From the NCBI RefSeq assembly GCF_002723975.1, contig NZ_BEWO01000013.1, positions 21,353 through 85,352 on the forward strand: DNA of 64,000 bases, given 5' to 3'. The notes under the pieces are model-generated. The model saw only the letters and a list, made by a program, of their open reading frames with translations, made no database searches and had not been told where the DNA came from. Position 1 is the first letter of the stretch; each line of letters opens with the position of its first letter. This DNA is from Gluconobacter japonicus. Its GTDB lineage: Bacteria > Pseudomonadota > Alphaproteobacteria > Acetobacterales > Acetobacteraceae. This document shows positions 34,015 to 42,564 of this stretch, in pieces. A program made the translations under genes and the position numbers.

Positions 34015-36657
34015 ATGACTAGCCGCTTTCATGGCCGACCTGCCGCCGCTGCATCTCGTTTCCCTTTACGGAAGCTTTCCTGTTATAGCCTTGGAGCCGC
34101 TCTGTCCTGCGGAACCACCCTGGCACAGACAGACACGTCTCTTTCACAGAGTGCGCCTACAAGATCCACGCAAACAGAGAATCCCTCCACCACAGAGCGA
34201 ATTATCGTCACAGGGCACAAGCCTGAGGGGGCAGTCATTGGCGCTCCCAAACCACTTATGCAGATCAGCGCGGATGAGATCCGCTCCTATGGCGTCGACA
34301 CTGTTACTGATCTGCTCACGACTATTTCTCCAGAAACACGGTCTGGCCGTGGTGCTACCGGAAATGCGCCCGTTATCCTGTTGAATGGTAAACGGATCTC
34401 GGGCCTTCAGGAAGTCAACGATCTCCCGTTCGAGGCCATATCGCGCGTCGAAATCTTTACGGAAGAAGAAGCCCTGCGTTACGGCTATGCCGCAGATCAG
34501 CGCGTCGTGAATATCATCACCGTCAAGCAGTTCCGTGCCGTGAGAGCCCGCGCCTACGGAGAGACCTCAACTGATGGTGGGGGCGAGAACGGAGCGCTCT
34601 CACTTAGTTTCACCAGACTGCATGATGATCGACGCATCAACCTCAGCGCCCGTTACACTGCCAGTGCATGGCTGCGGGACAGCCAGCGTGGCGTAGTGCC
34701 GCCCGCAGCCAATTCCCTGTACTCCACACAGGGAAACCTGACTTCACCCGATGGTCAAAGCCTTGACCCGGCACTCGACAACCTTGCCGGGGAAAGCGTT
34801 ACGACAGCAGGCAGTCCTTCCCTACCTTACGGACAGACCGCGACACTGAATGACATTCTACAGTCCGCAAATTCACTGACCAGCAGCACGAATGCGTCTG
34901 CCTATACCCTGCAACCGCGCAAGCATGAGCTTTCCCTGAATGGTGTTTATGCTGGTCACCTAACGAAAGACATCACCACCTCCCTCAATCTGAGCTTCGA
35001 CCATCAGGATCAGATCAGTCTTCAAGGCCCGGCGCGGGGGATCGTCACGATACCGTCGGGGAATGCCTATTCGCCCTTTTCGCAAGATATTCTGCTGTAT
35101 CGAAGTTTCAGCAGCGTCCGGCCTCTTCAGCAAACCGGGCACACTGAGACAGGCCATGCAGGCCTGAATTTCAACGGTGATCTCGGGGGCTGGAAATGGA
35201 ATGGGAAAGGAAGCTACGACTACGCACGCACAGTCACAGAAAGCCAGACCGGCCTCTCCCTCATGGCAGCGCAGACGGCGTTGAACAGTGGTGATCTGTC
35301 TTTCGACCCGTGGTCCACCATTGCTCCCTCATGGCTGAACAGTCGGGTTGTCAATCATGGCCAGACAACCAGCAATCAGGGGCAGATCAGCGGCCTGCTA
35401 TCAGGACCGGTCTTTTCTCTCCCCGCAGGGGATGCTTCAACAAGCATTGCTGCGACCGGAACCGTCAGCCAACAGAACGCAACATCCTCTGCAAATGGAA
35501 TAACGTCTCGTTCATCAATCAGCCGGGATGTCGGTACTCTGAGACTTAACGGTGATCTGCCAATCGCCAATAAAAAGCAGCATGTTCTGTCATTTCTTGG
35601 CAAGCTTGATGCCAATGTGAACGGAGCGGTCAGTCAGGTGTCCCATTTCGGAACACTCGGTACACTTGGCGGTGGTGTCACATGGTCTCCCACAGGATGG
35701 ATCCAGCTTCCTTTCTCGGTCCTGCAACAGACAGAAGCCCCAGCCGCCTCTTCTCTCGTTGCACCAACGATCGAGACCCCCAACGTCACAACCTATGACT
35801 ATGTCCGCGGTGAGTCCGTACAGGTCACAACCATTTCCGGCGGCAACAGAAACCTACGCTCTGCAGACCGCCATGAACTCAGTCTGGGCGCCATTATTTC
35901 TCCGCCGTTTCTGGAAGGATCACGTCTGCATCTCAATTATGTGCATGACAACACACACCATCCCGTTCTTTCGCTCCCAAGCCCGACAGCAGCCATTCAG
36001 GATGCCTTTCCCGATAACTACCAGCGCAACGCTAACGATGTTCTGGAAACAGTCGATCTGCGTCCTGTGAATGTCGAAAGTGAGAAGCGTACCGAATGGA
36101 ATGCCACCTTCTCCTTGTCACGTCCTTTTGGAGACGATCATGAAACATCCGGCCATAAAAGACATAATGATGGCGGCACTAAAGGACGGTACTATATCGT
36201 CCTGACACAGGTTTGGCGTCTGAATGATACCGTCAGACTAAGGGCAGGACTTCCCGCTATTGACCTGCTGAATGGTGGCACGGTTGGCGGACTGGGTGGA
36301 AAACCCAAACATGAAGTCGAACTTCAGGCCGGGGCTTACAAAAATGGCCTCGGTGTCAGACTGGATGGGAAATGGCAGTCAGGGAGTTCAACGCTCGGAA
36401 GCACGTCGGCAGGAAGCCTGTATTTTGGTAGCCTCGCAACACTCGATCTCTCCGTTTTCGTAACACTGGGAGATCTTCCACATTGGCAAAACCGGAACTG
36501 GGCCAAAAACTTTCGCATCATGCTGTCACTGGATAACGTCTCGAACACACGGATCCATGTACATAACGGTCTGGGCGTTACACCTGCAGGCTACCAGCCT
36601 GCATTCATGGACCCAATGGGTCGAACGATTGGCCTTTCCCTGCGCAAGACACTCTGA
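34015..36657 (+). CDS. TonB-dependent receptor plug-domain outer membrane protein
   Basis: 880 residues. A signal sequence around LSCYSLGAALSCGTTLAQ, a TonB-box-like ERIIVTGHK near 63, and a plug domain (about 75-165) with LTTISPETRSGRG, APVILLNGKRISG and ISRVEIFTEEEALRYGYAADQRVVNIITV. The remaining 700 residues look like a barrel with long loops, but blocks typical of siderophore receptors are missing and the C-terminus is Leu, not Phe. Some relatives of this type are linked to carbohydrate or polymer uptake; no partner gene here confirms that. It stands alone, with two glycosyltransferases converging on it. Confidence 0.75.
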   Translation: MTSRFHGRPAAAASRFPLRKLSCYSLGAALSCGTTLAQTDTSLSQSAPTRSTQTENPSTTERIIVTGHKPEGAVIGAPKPLMQISADEIRSYGVDTVTDLLTTISPETRSGRGATGNAPVILLNGKRISGLQEVNDLPFEAISRVEIFTEEEALRYGYAADQRVVNIITVKQFRAVRARAYGETSTDGGGENGALSLSFTRLHDDRRINLSARYTASAWLRDSQRGVVPPAANSLYSTQGNLTSPDGQSLDPALDNLAGESVTTAGSPSLPYGQTATLNDILQSANSLTSSTNASAYTLQPRKHELSLNGVYAGHLTKDITTSLNLSFDHQDQISLQGPARGIVTIPSGNAYSPFSQDILLYRSFSSVRPLQQTGHTETGHAGLNFNGDLGGWKWNGKGSYDYARTVTESQTGLSLMAAQTALNSGDLSFDPWSTIAPSWLNSRVVNHGQTTSNQGQISGLLSGPVFSLPAGDASTSIAATGTVSQQNATSSANGITSRSSISRDVGTLRLNGDLPIANKKQHVLSFLGKLDANVNGAVSQVSHFGTLGTLGGGVTWSPTGWIQLPFSVLQQTEAPAASSLVAPTIETPNVTTYDYVRGESVQVTTISGGNRNLRSADRHELSLGAIISPPFLEGSRLHLNYVHDNTHHPVLSLPSPTAAIQDAFPDNYQRNANDVLETVDLRPVNVESEKRTEWNATFSLSRPFGDDHETSGHKRHNDGGTKGRYYIVLTQVWRLNDTVRLRAGLPAIDLLNGGTVGGLGGKPKHEVELQAGAYKNGLGVRLDGKWQSGSSTLGSTSAGSLYFGSLATLDLSVFVTLGDLPHWQNRNWAKNFRIMLSLDNVSNTRIHVHNGLGVTPAGYQPAFMDPMGRTIGLSLRKTL

Positions 36658-36678
36658 CACAGGAAAGAATTCTGAGAC

Positions 36679-38091
36679 TCAGAGTGTATGTTGCAGGATC
36701 GTCTGAGCAGACTGTTGCCAGGACACAGGTTTGAAGCGACGTTCGATCTCATCAGCCCAGCATTTCAGCTCATCGCGATCTTCTATGGCTTTCCCGATAA
36801 CGCGCGACGCATCATGCAGATTCAACGGATCGAAATATCGTACCAGTCCTTGGTCACTTGTCCTTTCAGCCAGCGGTTTCGAAGCCAGACAGGGCTTGCC
36901 ATACTGAAGGCTCTCGAGAGCCGGGAGACTGAGATCGCCTGACAGAGAAGGATCCACAGTGAACAGACAATTTCGATAAAGAGCGTCACGTTGGGCATCG
37001 GATGGCGCACTGACAAGCAGTACCTGCCCATTCAGCCAGTCGGAATTTTCAAGCTGCTGCATGAGATCACTTACCAGCCATCCAACCTGCCCGACAAAAA
37101 CAAGTTTCGGAAGAGAACCCTCCGCCATTCCCTTTTGGAGATGGCGCCACACCCGCAGCAGAAGCTCGTGATTCCTGCGCGGCTCAAGTGTTCCCACACA
37201 GAGAACATAATTCCCTTCGAGGGGTGTTTTCCTGGCCGCCTGTCGGGACAGATTTCCCCCTGTCGGAGCAGGCCCACTTCCTACGGGAACCGTCACAATA
37301 GGCTGCAAAAGCGGGCGCTTGATATGCGCCAGATAGCCCGTCACCTCTTCGGCGACAGCATCACTTCTGACGAATACCTGGTCAACCAAAGGCAGAACAG
37401 TGCGATGCCAGGCTTCGTAATGAGTGTTCGTCGCCTTCGTAAACCATTCAGGATATCGAACAGGCTGAAGATCATGCACGAAAAGAGCGAATTGCACGCG
37501 CATGACATCCCGAAGCCAACGTATGGTCTGAGAATAATCCGGCCGATTCCAGCTTGGTCCCAGCGCCAGGAAAAAGTCACCCGGACGTGCCAGATCCTTA
37601 AGAGGGGCTCCGTTCAGAAGCGCTGAATGACGACTCTTTCCGGTTACTCCATCGTTTTTAGACAAGATAGAACGACGGACCAGGTTTTCCTGCCATTGCT
37701 GAGCACCGTATCTTGCGGCTGCTCCAAACCAGCCCGATGCGGCTCTCAGAACCTGAAACTGTGTTCTAAGAACATCTGCAATACCCGCGACGTGTGGGGG
37801 GGCAGCCCCGTTCCGGACCTTAGAATGTTTCTTTGCTTCACTCTGCCGCCCGATCACATGCAGAGCCCCTGTCCAATACTGTGTGACGACAGGCAGATCC
37901 TTCACATCTGCCCAGTCCACAGAAATCCAGTCCTGCGGACCACTTTTTCGACGCACGAACCCAATACGATCTGGGGCACAGGCTTGTAATGCCAGACAGA
38001 CCTCAACAAGAAAGCGTCGAACGTCCTCCGAACAAACCTCTAAAGAAGGCGAGGTGAACAGAACATCCACATCAATCCAAACCCTGTTCAT
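36679..38091 (-). CDS. GT4-like glycosyltransferase paralogue with altered EX7E motif
   Basis: 470 residues; paralogue of the next gene upstream on the same strand. C-terminal GT-B half is recognisable: VGTLEPRRNHELLLRVWRHL (about 299-318), LVFVGQVGW, LYRNCLFTVDPSL. Where the paralogue has E-G-W-G-L-P-V-T-E, this protein reads G385-D-L-S-L-P-A-L-E393, so the first Glu of the EX7E motif is gone. The N-terminal PSGIQR-type segment of the paralogue is also lost. It may be inactive, a partner subunit, or have changed substrate. Start overlaps the stop of the upstream gene by one base. Confidence 0.8.
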   Translation of the reverse strand: MNRVWIDVDVLFTSPSLEVCSEDVRRFLVEVCLALQACAPDRIGFVRRKSGPQDWISVDWADVKDLPVVTQYWTGALHVIGRQSEAKKHSKVRNGAAPPHVAGIADVLRTQFQVLRAASGWFGAAARYGAQQWQENLVRRSILSKNDGVTGKSRHSALLNGAPLKDLARPGDFFLALGPSWNRPDYSQTIRWLRDVMRVQFALFVHDLQPVRYPEWFTKATNTHYEAWHRTVLPLVDQVFVRSDAVAEEVTGYLAHIKRPLLQPIVTVPVGSGPAPTGGNLSRQAARKTPLEGNYVLCVGTLEPRRNHELLLRVWRHLQKGMAEGSLPKLVFVGQVGWLVSDLMQQLENSDWLNGQVLLVSAPSDAQRDALYRNCLFTVDPSLSGDLSLPALESLQYGKPCLASKPLAERTSDQGLVRYFDPLNLHDASRVIGKAIEDRDELKCWADEIERRFKPVSWQQSAQTILQHTL

Positions 38092-39596
38092 CAGTGGGCC
38101 CTCATCTCAGGCTGTTGCGACGAACGGTGAGCGACCTCACAGGATTTCAGAATAGCCCTGGCCGTATCAGACCACGGTGTCGGCTGAAAATCCCTACGGA
38201 TATGCTCTTCCCAAGCTTTCAAGCCTTCACGATCCTCAATGGTCTGGCGAATGGTGCGATAGACATCCTCGAAATCATACGGATCGAAATACCGTGCAAA
38301 TTTGCCTCCAGCTTCGGGAATGGATGTCACGTTGGACGCAACGCAGGGCCGCCCAAAAAGCAGACTTTCCGTTACCGGTAGTCCCCATCCCTCGTATAGC
38401 GATGGAAACACTGTAAAGAGGCAGTTCTTGTAGAGGCCCCGCAACTCTTCATCACTTGGTTCGCGGATCAAACGAATTTTGCCGTCCAAATACTCCGTAT
38501 TCTCCATCTGCTGCATCAGATCTTCCACCATGGACGCAGGTCGCCCCGCGAAAACCAGCGTGGGAATATCTTCGTAAGCCTTTTCCCGCAGTAAGCGCGC
38601 CCAGACCCGAAACATCAGAATATGATTCTTGCGCGCCTCAAGGGTGGAAACAAAAAGAACATAGCTCCCGGCAGGAGGTAGCCCCGGAGCCTCTGCCTCT
38701 CTGGTCGCAGCCGTCATATCCCCGAACCCCCCGCCCATGGGCACGACCCACGGTGCCTGATTCAGATGAAGCCTGCGTTGGGCCAGGAAGTCCTGAACAT
38801 CCTTTCTCGTAGCCTGACTGATCACCATGATATCACTGCATTGCGGCACAACATTCTCCAGCCACGCAGAGAATGTTGAGACCACCTGCGGGGGAAACCA
38901 TTCTGGACATGTCAGTGGAATGAGATCGTAAATCAGCAATACCGGCTTGAGGCCATACGTCTTGCGGATCGCGTGAAGCCGCTCGCCAAAAGCAGCATCC
39001 GCCCATGCCGCGCCCATGATGAGGAAGATATCTCCAGGCTTCATGCCTCCTTCGCAAGAAACGGGCTCCGCTATCCGAACGGGTGTCCTTTGCGAAGATG
39101 TCGAGTGCCGGACAACGGACTGGCTTCTTAAATCCCTTACCATCCGCAGAACGCGCATCTGCAGGGTGCCAGCTCGCAACAATGGCCGCCCCAGTGGCTC
39201 CGGCATCTGCTCAAAGTTTCGAATCAACGCGTGCCGCATTCTATTGAACTGTTTGAACACCATTGCTTTCGCAAATGGTGACTTCAGGAGATATTTTCTT
39301 GTCGTCTTTTTCGGAACAGACGGCGCTTTCCGAACAGGCTCAGTAACAGCGCTCGCTTCGTCATCCGCCAGTGAAGCAAAGAGATTTTCGACATCCTGAG
39401 CGGACACGATACAGGCAGGGTTTCCATCAACACCCTTGCGCACATACCCGATATGCACCTCCTCCGACTGAGGAGTGCATCCGTGCAAAACCTGGAGAAT
39501 TTCATAGACCTGACGCTGTATACCACTCGGTCTGCGATTATGCTCCGCGTACTGGAAGATATCCTGCATATCAATCCAGATGGTATATGCCGCCAT
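38091..39596 (-). CDS. GT4-family glycosyltransferase
   Basis: 501 residues. N-terminal IWIDMQDIFQYAEHNRRPSGIQRQVYE, then a GT-B fold with YDLIPLTCPEWFP near 227, VSTLEARKNHILMFRVWARLL, LVFAGRPASMVEDL, and a complete EX7E motif in PSLYEGWGLPVTESLLFGRP. Family members add sugars to cell-surface polysaccharides from nucleotide-sugar donors. Donor and acceptor are not evident. It is transcribed ahead of its degenerate paralogue, divergent from the flippase gene at 40070. Confidence 0.88.
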   Translation of the reverse strand: MAAYTIWIDMQDIFQYAEHNRRPSGIQRQVYEILQVLHGCTPQSEEVHIGYVRKGVDGNPACIVSAQDVENLFASLADDEASAVTEPVRKAPSVPKKTTRKYLLKSPFAKAMVFKQFNRMRHALIRNFEQMPEPLGRPLLRAGTLQMRVLRMVRDLRSQSVVRHSTSSQRTPVRIAEPVSCEGGMKPGDIFLIMGAAWADAAFGERLHAIRKTYGLKPVLLIYDLIPLTCPEWFPPQVVSTFSAWLENVVPQCSDIMVISQATRKDVQDFLAQRRLHLNQAPWVVPMGGGFGDMTAATREAEAPGLPPAGSYVLFVSTLEARKNHILMFRVWARLLREKAYEDIPTLVFAGRPASMVEDLMQQMENTEYLDGKIRLIREPSDEELRGLYKNCLFTVFPSLYEGWGLPVTESLLFGRPCVASNVTSIPEAGGKFARYFDPYDFEDVYRTIRQTIEDREGLKAWEEHIRRDFQPTPWSDTARAILKSCEVAHRSSQQPEMRAH

Positions 39597-40069
39597 GCTT
39601 CTCCCTGCTCTCAGGCAGCCGCCCGATCACCTGCTCTTTAATGGTTTTTTAACTCTATTGGCCGGTGGTATGGAGCACGCTCATCAAGAATACAATATGG
39701 CATCGGCGGTTGAGACGTGACGCCGACTGAAGTTATGAAATTCTTTGAAATATTCTATAGATTTATAAGTTACAGAGATCGGCAACAGTTAGGCCAATTC
39801 CTGAAAACTCTCTGTCGCTTAACATCGCATCGCCTGCCAAAACTTCACTAAGCTTAAGAGTTTTCTCCCCCTTGCCTCCAGCTTTGGGCACTCTTGTTAC
39901 TCGGAATTTTTTTTTCGTTCTAATCCATGATCTCACAACGAAATCTCGGCGCATTCTTGAAAATGCAACGTTCGGTCATAAAATGTGAGTTTTGATTTTC
40001 GCATAAAAGCCTATCTCTGAGGCCGATATGTGACAACGATCTGACAGTGATGAAAGTTTCCATACCCTG
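39597..40069. other. Divergent intergenic region
   Basis: 473 bases, AT-rich in its middle, between the divergent glycosyltransferase and flippase genes; promoters for both must lie here. A small stem CGGCG/CGCCG occurs near 39702-39724. A 63-codon frame on the minus strand (39763-39954) has no good ribosome-binding site and no recognisable sequence. I see no supported gene. Confidence 0.6.
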
Positions 40070-41437
40070 ATGTCGGACGAACAATCGTCTTTACAGCCTC
40101 TGAAAGCGGTCGGCGGCCGACGTGTCATAAAAAATGTGAGCCTGCTTTTGGGAGGGCGTGCGATCAACGCTCCACTCAGCCTTGTTCACATCTGGCTGGC
40201 GACCCACCTTCTCGGCAGTCACGGGTTTGGTTTGGTGGCCATGATGTATGCATTTGCCCGGACAATGAGTGACCTTGTGGATTTCCAATCCTGGCAGACT
40301 GTTCTGAAATATGGACTGCATCCTTTGACCGTCGGGGATTTTTCCGGCTTTCAGCGCGTTGTTGCGTTTAGCTTTCTTCTAGACGGTATCGGCGGCCTGA
40401 TAGGTTGCGCAGGAGGGATCGCCATCAGCCTGTCCGGCATGACACTTCTGGGCTGGCCTCCGGAAATCCATGTCGTTGGCGTCGTTTTCTGTGTTTCGAT
40501 CCTCTTCATGGCCTCAGCGACCCCGACAGGACTACTCAGCGTCTTTAACCGGTATGATCTGATTTCCATTCAGGGAGTAGCTGCGACAATTGTCCGCGTG
40601 ATCGGCACAGCCGCACTTACCTTCACTGGCGCATCCGTCATGGCGCTCGCTACAGTATGGATTTTAGCGGAAGTTGTTGCGTGGGCCACTTTAAGCGTCA
40701 TGGCCCTGCGTGAACTGATGCGTCGGAACCTGATCAGAGGTCTCCCTACGGAACTTTGGAAGCTTCTGCCGGATCTTGCCAACGGATTTTTTTTTCGCAC
40801 TCACCCGGGCATCCGGCGGTTTGCATTGGCAACGAACCTCAATTCTGCTCTGGCCCTGACTTTCAATCATATCGGAACGCTGGTCGTCGGGGCCTATGCG
40901 GGACCCGCCAGTGCGGGCTACTGCCGCATCGCCAGCCAGATTGCTTCTGGCATCGCCAAACCGGCCTCCATCATACAGACAACGGTTTACCCTGAAATGG
41001 CCCGCTTGTGGCGTGAACATGCCATGACCCGCCTGTATCGACTAACCTTTCAAGTAGCTCTGGCAGCCGGCGGCATTGGCACATGCCTGCTGATTGCGAC
41101 GCTACTGGCTGGAAAACCACTTCTCCAACTCTATATTGGCCATAGCGGAGCGGTTCAGACACTCCCCGTGATCCTGTGGCTCCTTGCTGCAGAAGTCGTC
41201 GCTGTCTGGGGGCTTCCGCTGGAGCCTCTGCTTTTCACAACCAATCGCTCGGGAGCGGCCACGTCTGTCCGCTTTCTGGATTGCCTCGTGTTTTTCCCTG
41301 GGCTTGTGCTGGTTGTTCGCCGCTATGGACTGGACGGTGTTGGCCCCATGACTCTTCTGGGCGTCACACTCCTGATCGGTCTGCAGCTTTTCCTTGTCCT
41401 TCGAACCCCTACATTGCGGACGGCAAACGGACTATGA
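40070..41437 (+). CDS. Wzx-like polysaccharide/lipid flippase
   Basis: 455 residues with about twelve to fourteen hydrophobic helices spread evenly and few loops. Layout is that of MOP-superfamily polysaccharide biosynthesis exporters (RfbX/Wzx): an N-terminal basic GGRRVIKNVSLLLGGRAINAPLSLVHIWLATHLLG and a central FNHIGTLVVGAYAGPASAGYCRIASQIAS repeat-like region. It should flip a lipid-linked glycan or lipid across the inner membrane. It overlaps the next gene by 4 bases and so belongs to the unit that goes on to the sphingolipid genes. Confidence 0.85.
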   Translation: MSDEQSSLQPLKAVGGRRVIKNVSLLLGGRAINAPLSLVHIWLATHLLGSHGFGLVAMMYAFARTMSDLVDFQSWQTVLKYGLHPLTVGDFSGFQRVVAFSFLLDGIGGLIGCAGGIAISLSGMTLLGWPPEIHVVGVVFCVSILFMASATPTGLLSVFNRYDLISIQGVAATIVRVIGTAALTFTGASVMALATVWILAEVVAWATLSVMALRELMRRNLIRGLPTELWKLLPDLANGFFFRTHPGIRRFALATNLNSALALTFNHIGTLVVGAYAGPASAGYCRIASQIASGIAKPASIIQTTVYPEMARLWREHAMTRLYRLTFQVALAAGGIGTCLLIATLLAGKPLLQLYIGHSGAVQTLPVILWLLAAEVVAVWGLPLEPLLFTTNRSGAATSVRFLDCLVFFPGLVLVVRRYGLDGVGPMTLLGVTLLIGLQLFLVLRTPTLRTANGL

Positions 41438-42564
41438 AAGTCGTCTTTCCCTTGATTGCACAGCGTCATCAGACGCTGCATGCCCTGCCAATCGCGCTCG
41501 AAATGTCCGCGCGGTACCCTGAAATATCCGTGCATGTCGCCTGCCTGACCAGCAGCCATCTTGAACTGGCCCGCTCACTGGCAGCCCTCTACCCGGAATC
41601 GCGGGTTCAGTTCGATCTTCTCCCCATTTCGGAGAATCTGCGCCATCGCATTGAAGCTCAGGGCCTCCGTGTGTTGGACAGATTGCTGGGCCTTTTCTTT
41701 TCACGTCGGTATTTCCGCGGCTTCGAAGCAATCATCGTCCCTGAAGCAACCTCCCTGCAGCTTCGTAACATGGGTGTGCGCACACCTCGCATGATCTGGA
41801 CAGGCCATGGCGCAGGTGACCGGGCCATCGGCTTTGCACAGCACCTACGGAAATTTGATTACCTGCTTGTGCCAGGCAGAAAAGTCGAAGACCGCATGCT
41901 GAAGAACGGTATTATCCGTCCGGGATTTTATCATCGTGGAACATACGCGAAGTTTGATCTGGTTCGGCGAATGCATGCCCGCAGACAGCCGCTGTTCAGC
42001 AATAATCGTCCAACCGTTCTATATAACCCGCATTTCGTACAGCGTTTCTCATCCTGGAAAGCCATGGGGCGCGACCTTCTGGACTTCTTCGCCAGACAGG
42101 ACCAGTACAATGTGATCTTCGCGCCGCACTTCCGTCTCTTTGACAATAATCGTGATGAGGGAGAAGCCCTCAAACGAGATTATGAGAGTGTTCCGCACCT
42201 TATCGTTGATCCTGGCAGTCAACGCAGCATCGATATGACCTACACCATGGGTGCAGATCTCTATCTCGGGGATGTCAGCAGTCAGGTTGCAGAATTCATG
42301 ATAAAACCCCGTCCCTGTCTGTTTCTGAACGCTCATGAGGCAGACTGGCAGAATAATCCGAATTATCAGTCATGGACGCTCGGGCCTGTTACGGATAATA
42401 TCACCCATCCCGCTGATGAAATTGTTAAGGCGTTTGAGACGCACTCACGTTTCCTTGAGATTCAGCGTCAATATGTACTAGAGACATTCGAAACTCTAGG
42501 CGAACAGCCTACGGCGCCCGCTGCTGCGGATGCCATTGTCGATTTTTTACAGAAAGCCGCCTGA
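41434..42564 (+). CDS. CDP-glycerol glycerophosphotransferase-like protein
   Basis: 376 residues from the ATG at 41434, inside the flippase stop; a longer frame to 41176 is inside the flippase gene and rejected. Rossmann-type halves as in teichoic acid glycerophosphotransferases (TagB/TagF) and related GT-B proteins: WTGHGAGDRAIGF near 118, VLYNPHFVQRFSSW near 197, APHFRLF near 228, and DLYLGDVSSQVAEFMIKPRPCLFLN near 270. That last segment matches the conserved D-x-S-S-x-x-E/F-x block of the family. Transfers a phosphoglycerol or sugar unit; acceptor unknown. One-base overlap with the acyl-AMP ligase suggests a headgroup role (inference). Confidence 0.72.
   Translation: MKVVFPLIAQRHQTLHALPIALEMSARYPEISVHVACLTSSHLELARSLAALYPESRVQFDLLPISENLRHRIEAQGLRVLDRLLGLFFSRRYFRGFEAIIVPEATSLQLRNMGVRTPRMIWTGHGAGDRAIGFAQHLRKFDYLLVPGRKVEDRMLKNGIIRPGFYHRGTYAKFDLVRRMHARRQPLFSNNRPTVLYNPHFVQRFSSWKAMGRDLLDFFARQDQYNVIFAPHFRLFDNNRDEGEALKRDYESVPHLIVDPGSQRSIDMTYTMGADLYLGDVSSQVAEFMIKPRPCLFLNAHEADWQNNPNYQSWTLGPVTDNITHPADEIVKAFETHSRFLEIQRQYVLETFETLGEQPTAPAAADAIVDFLQKAA

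Noticed and set aside
39763..39954. 63-codon minus-strand frame in the divergent intergenic region
   Set aside because: Weak start signal and no recognisable sequence; might be decay of an old gene, but nothing supports it.
41176..41433. Longer start for the glycerophosphotransferase-like gene
   Set aside because: The extension lies in another frame inside the flippase gene; the ATG at 41434 gives a proper N-terminus and a 4-base overlap.
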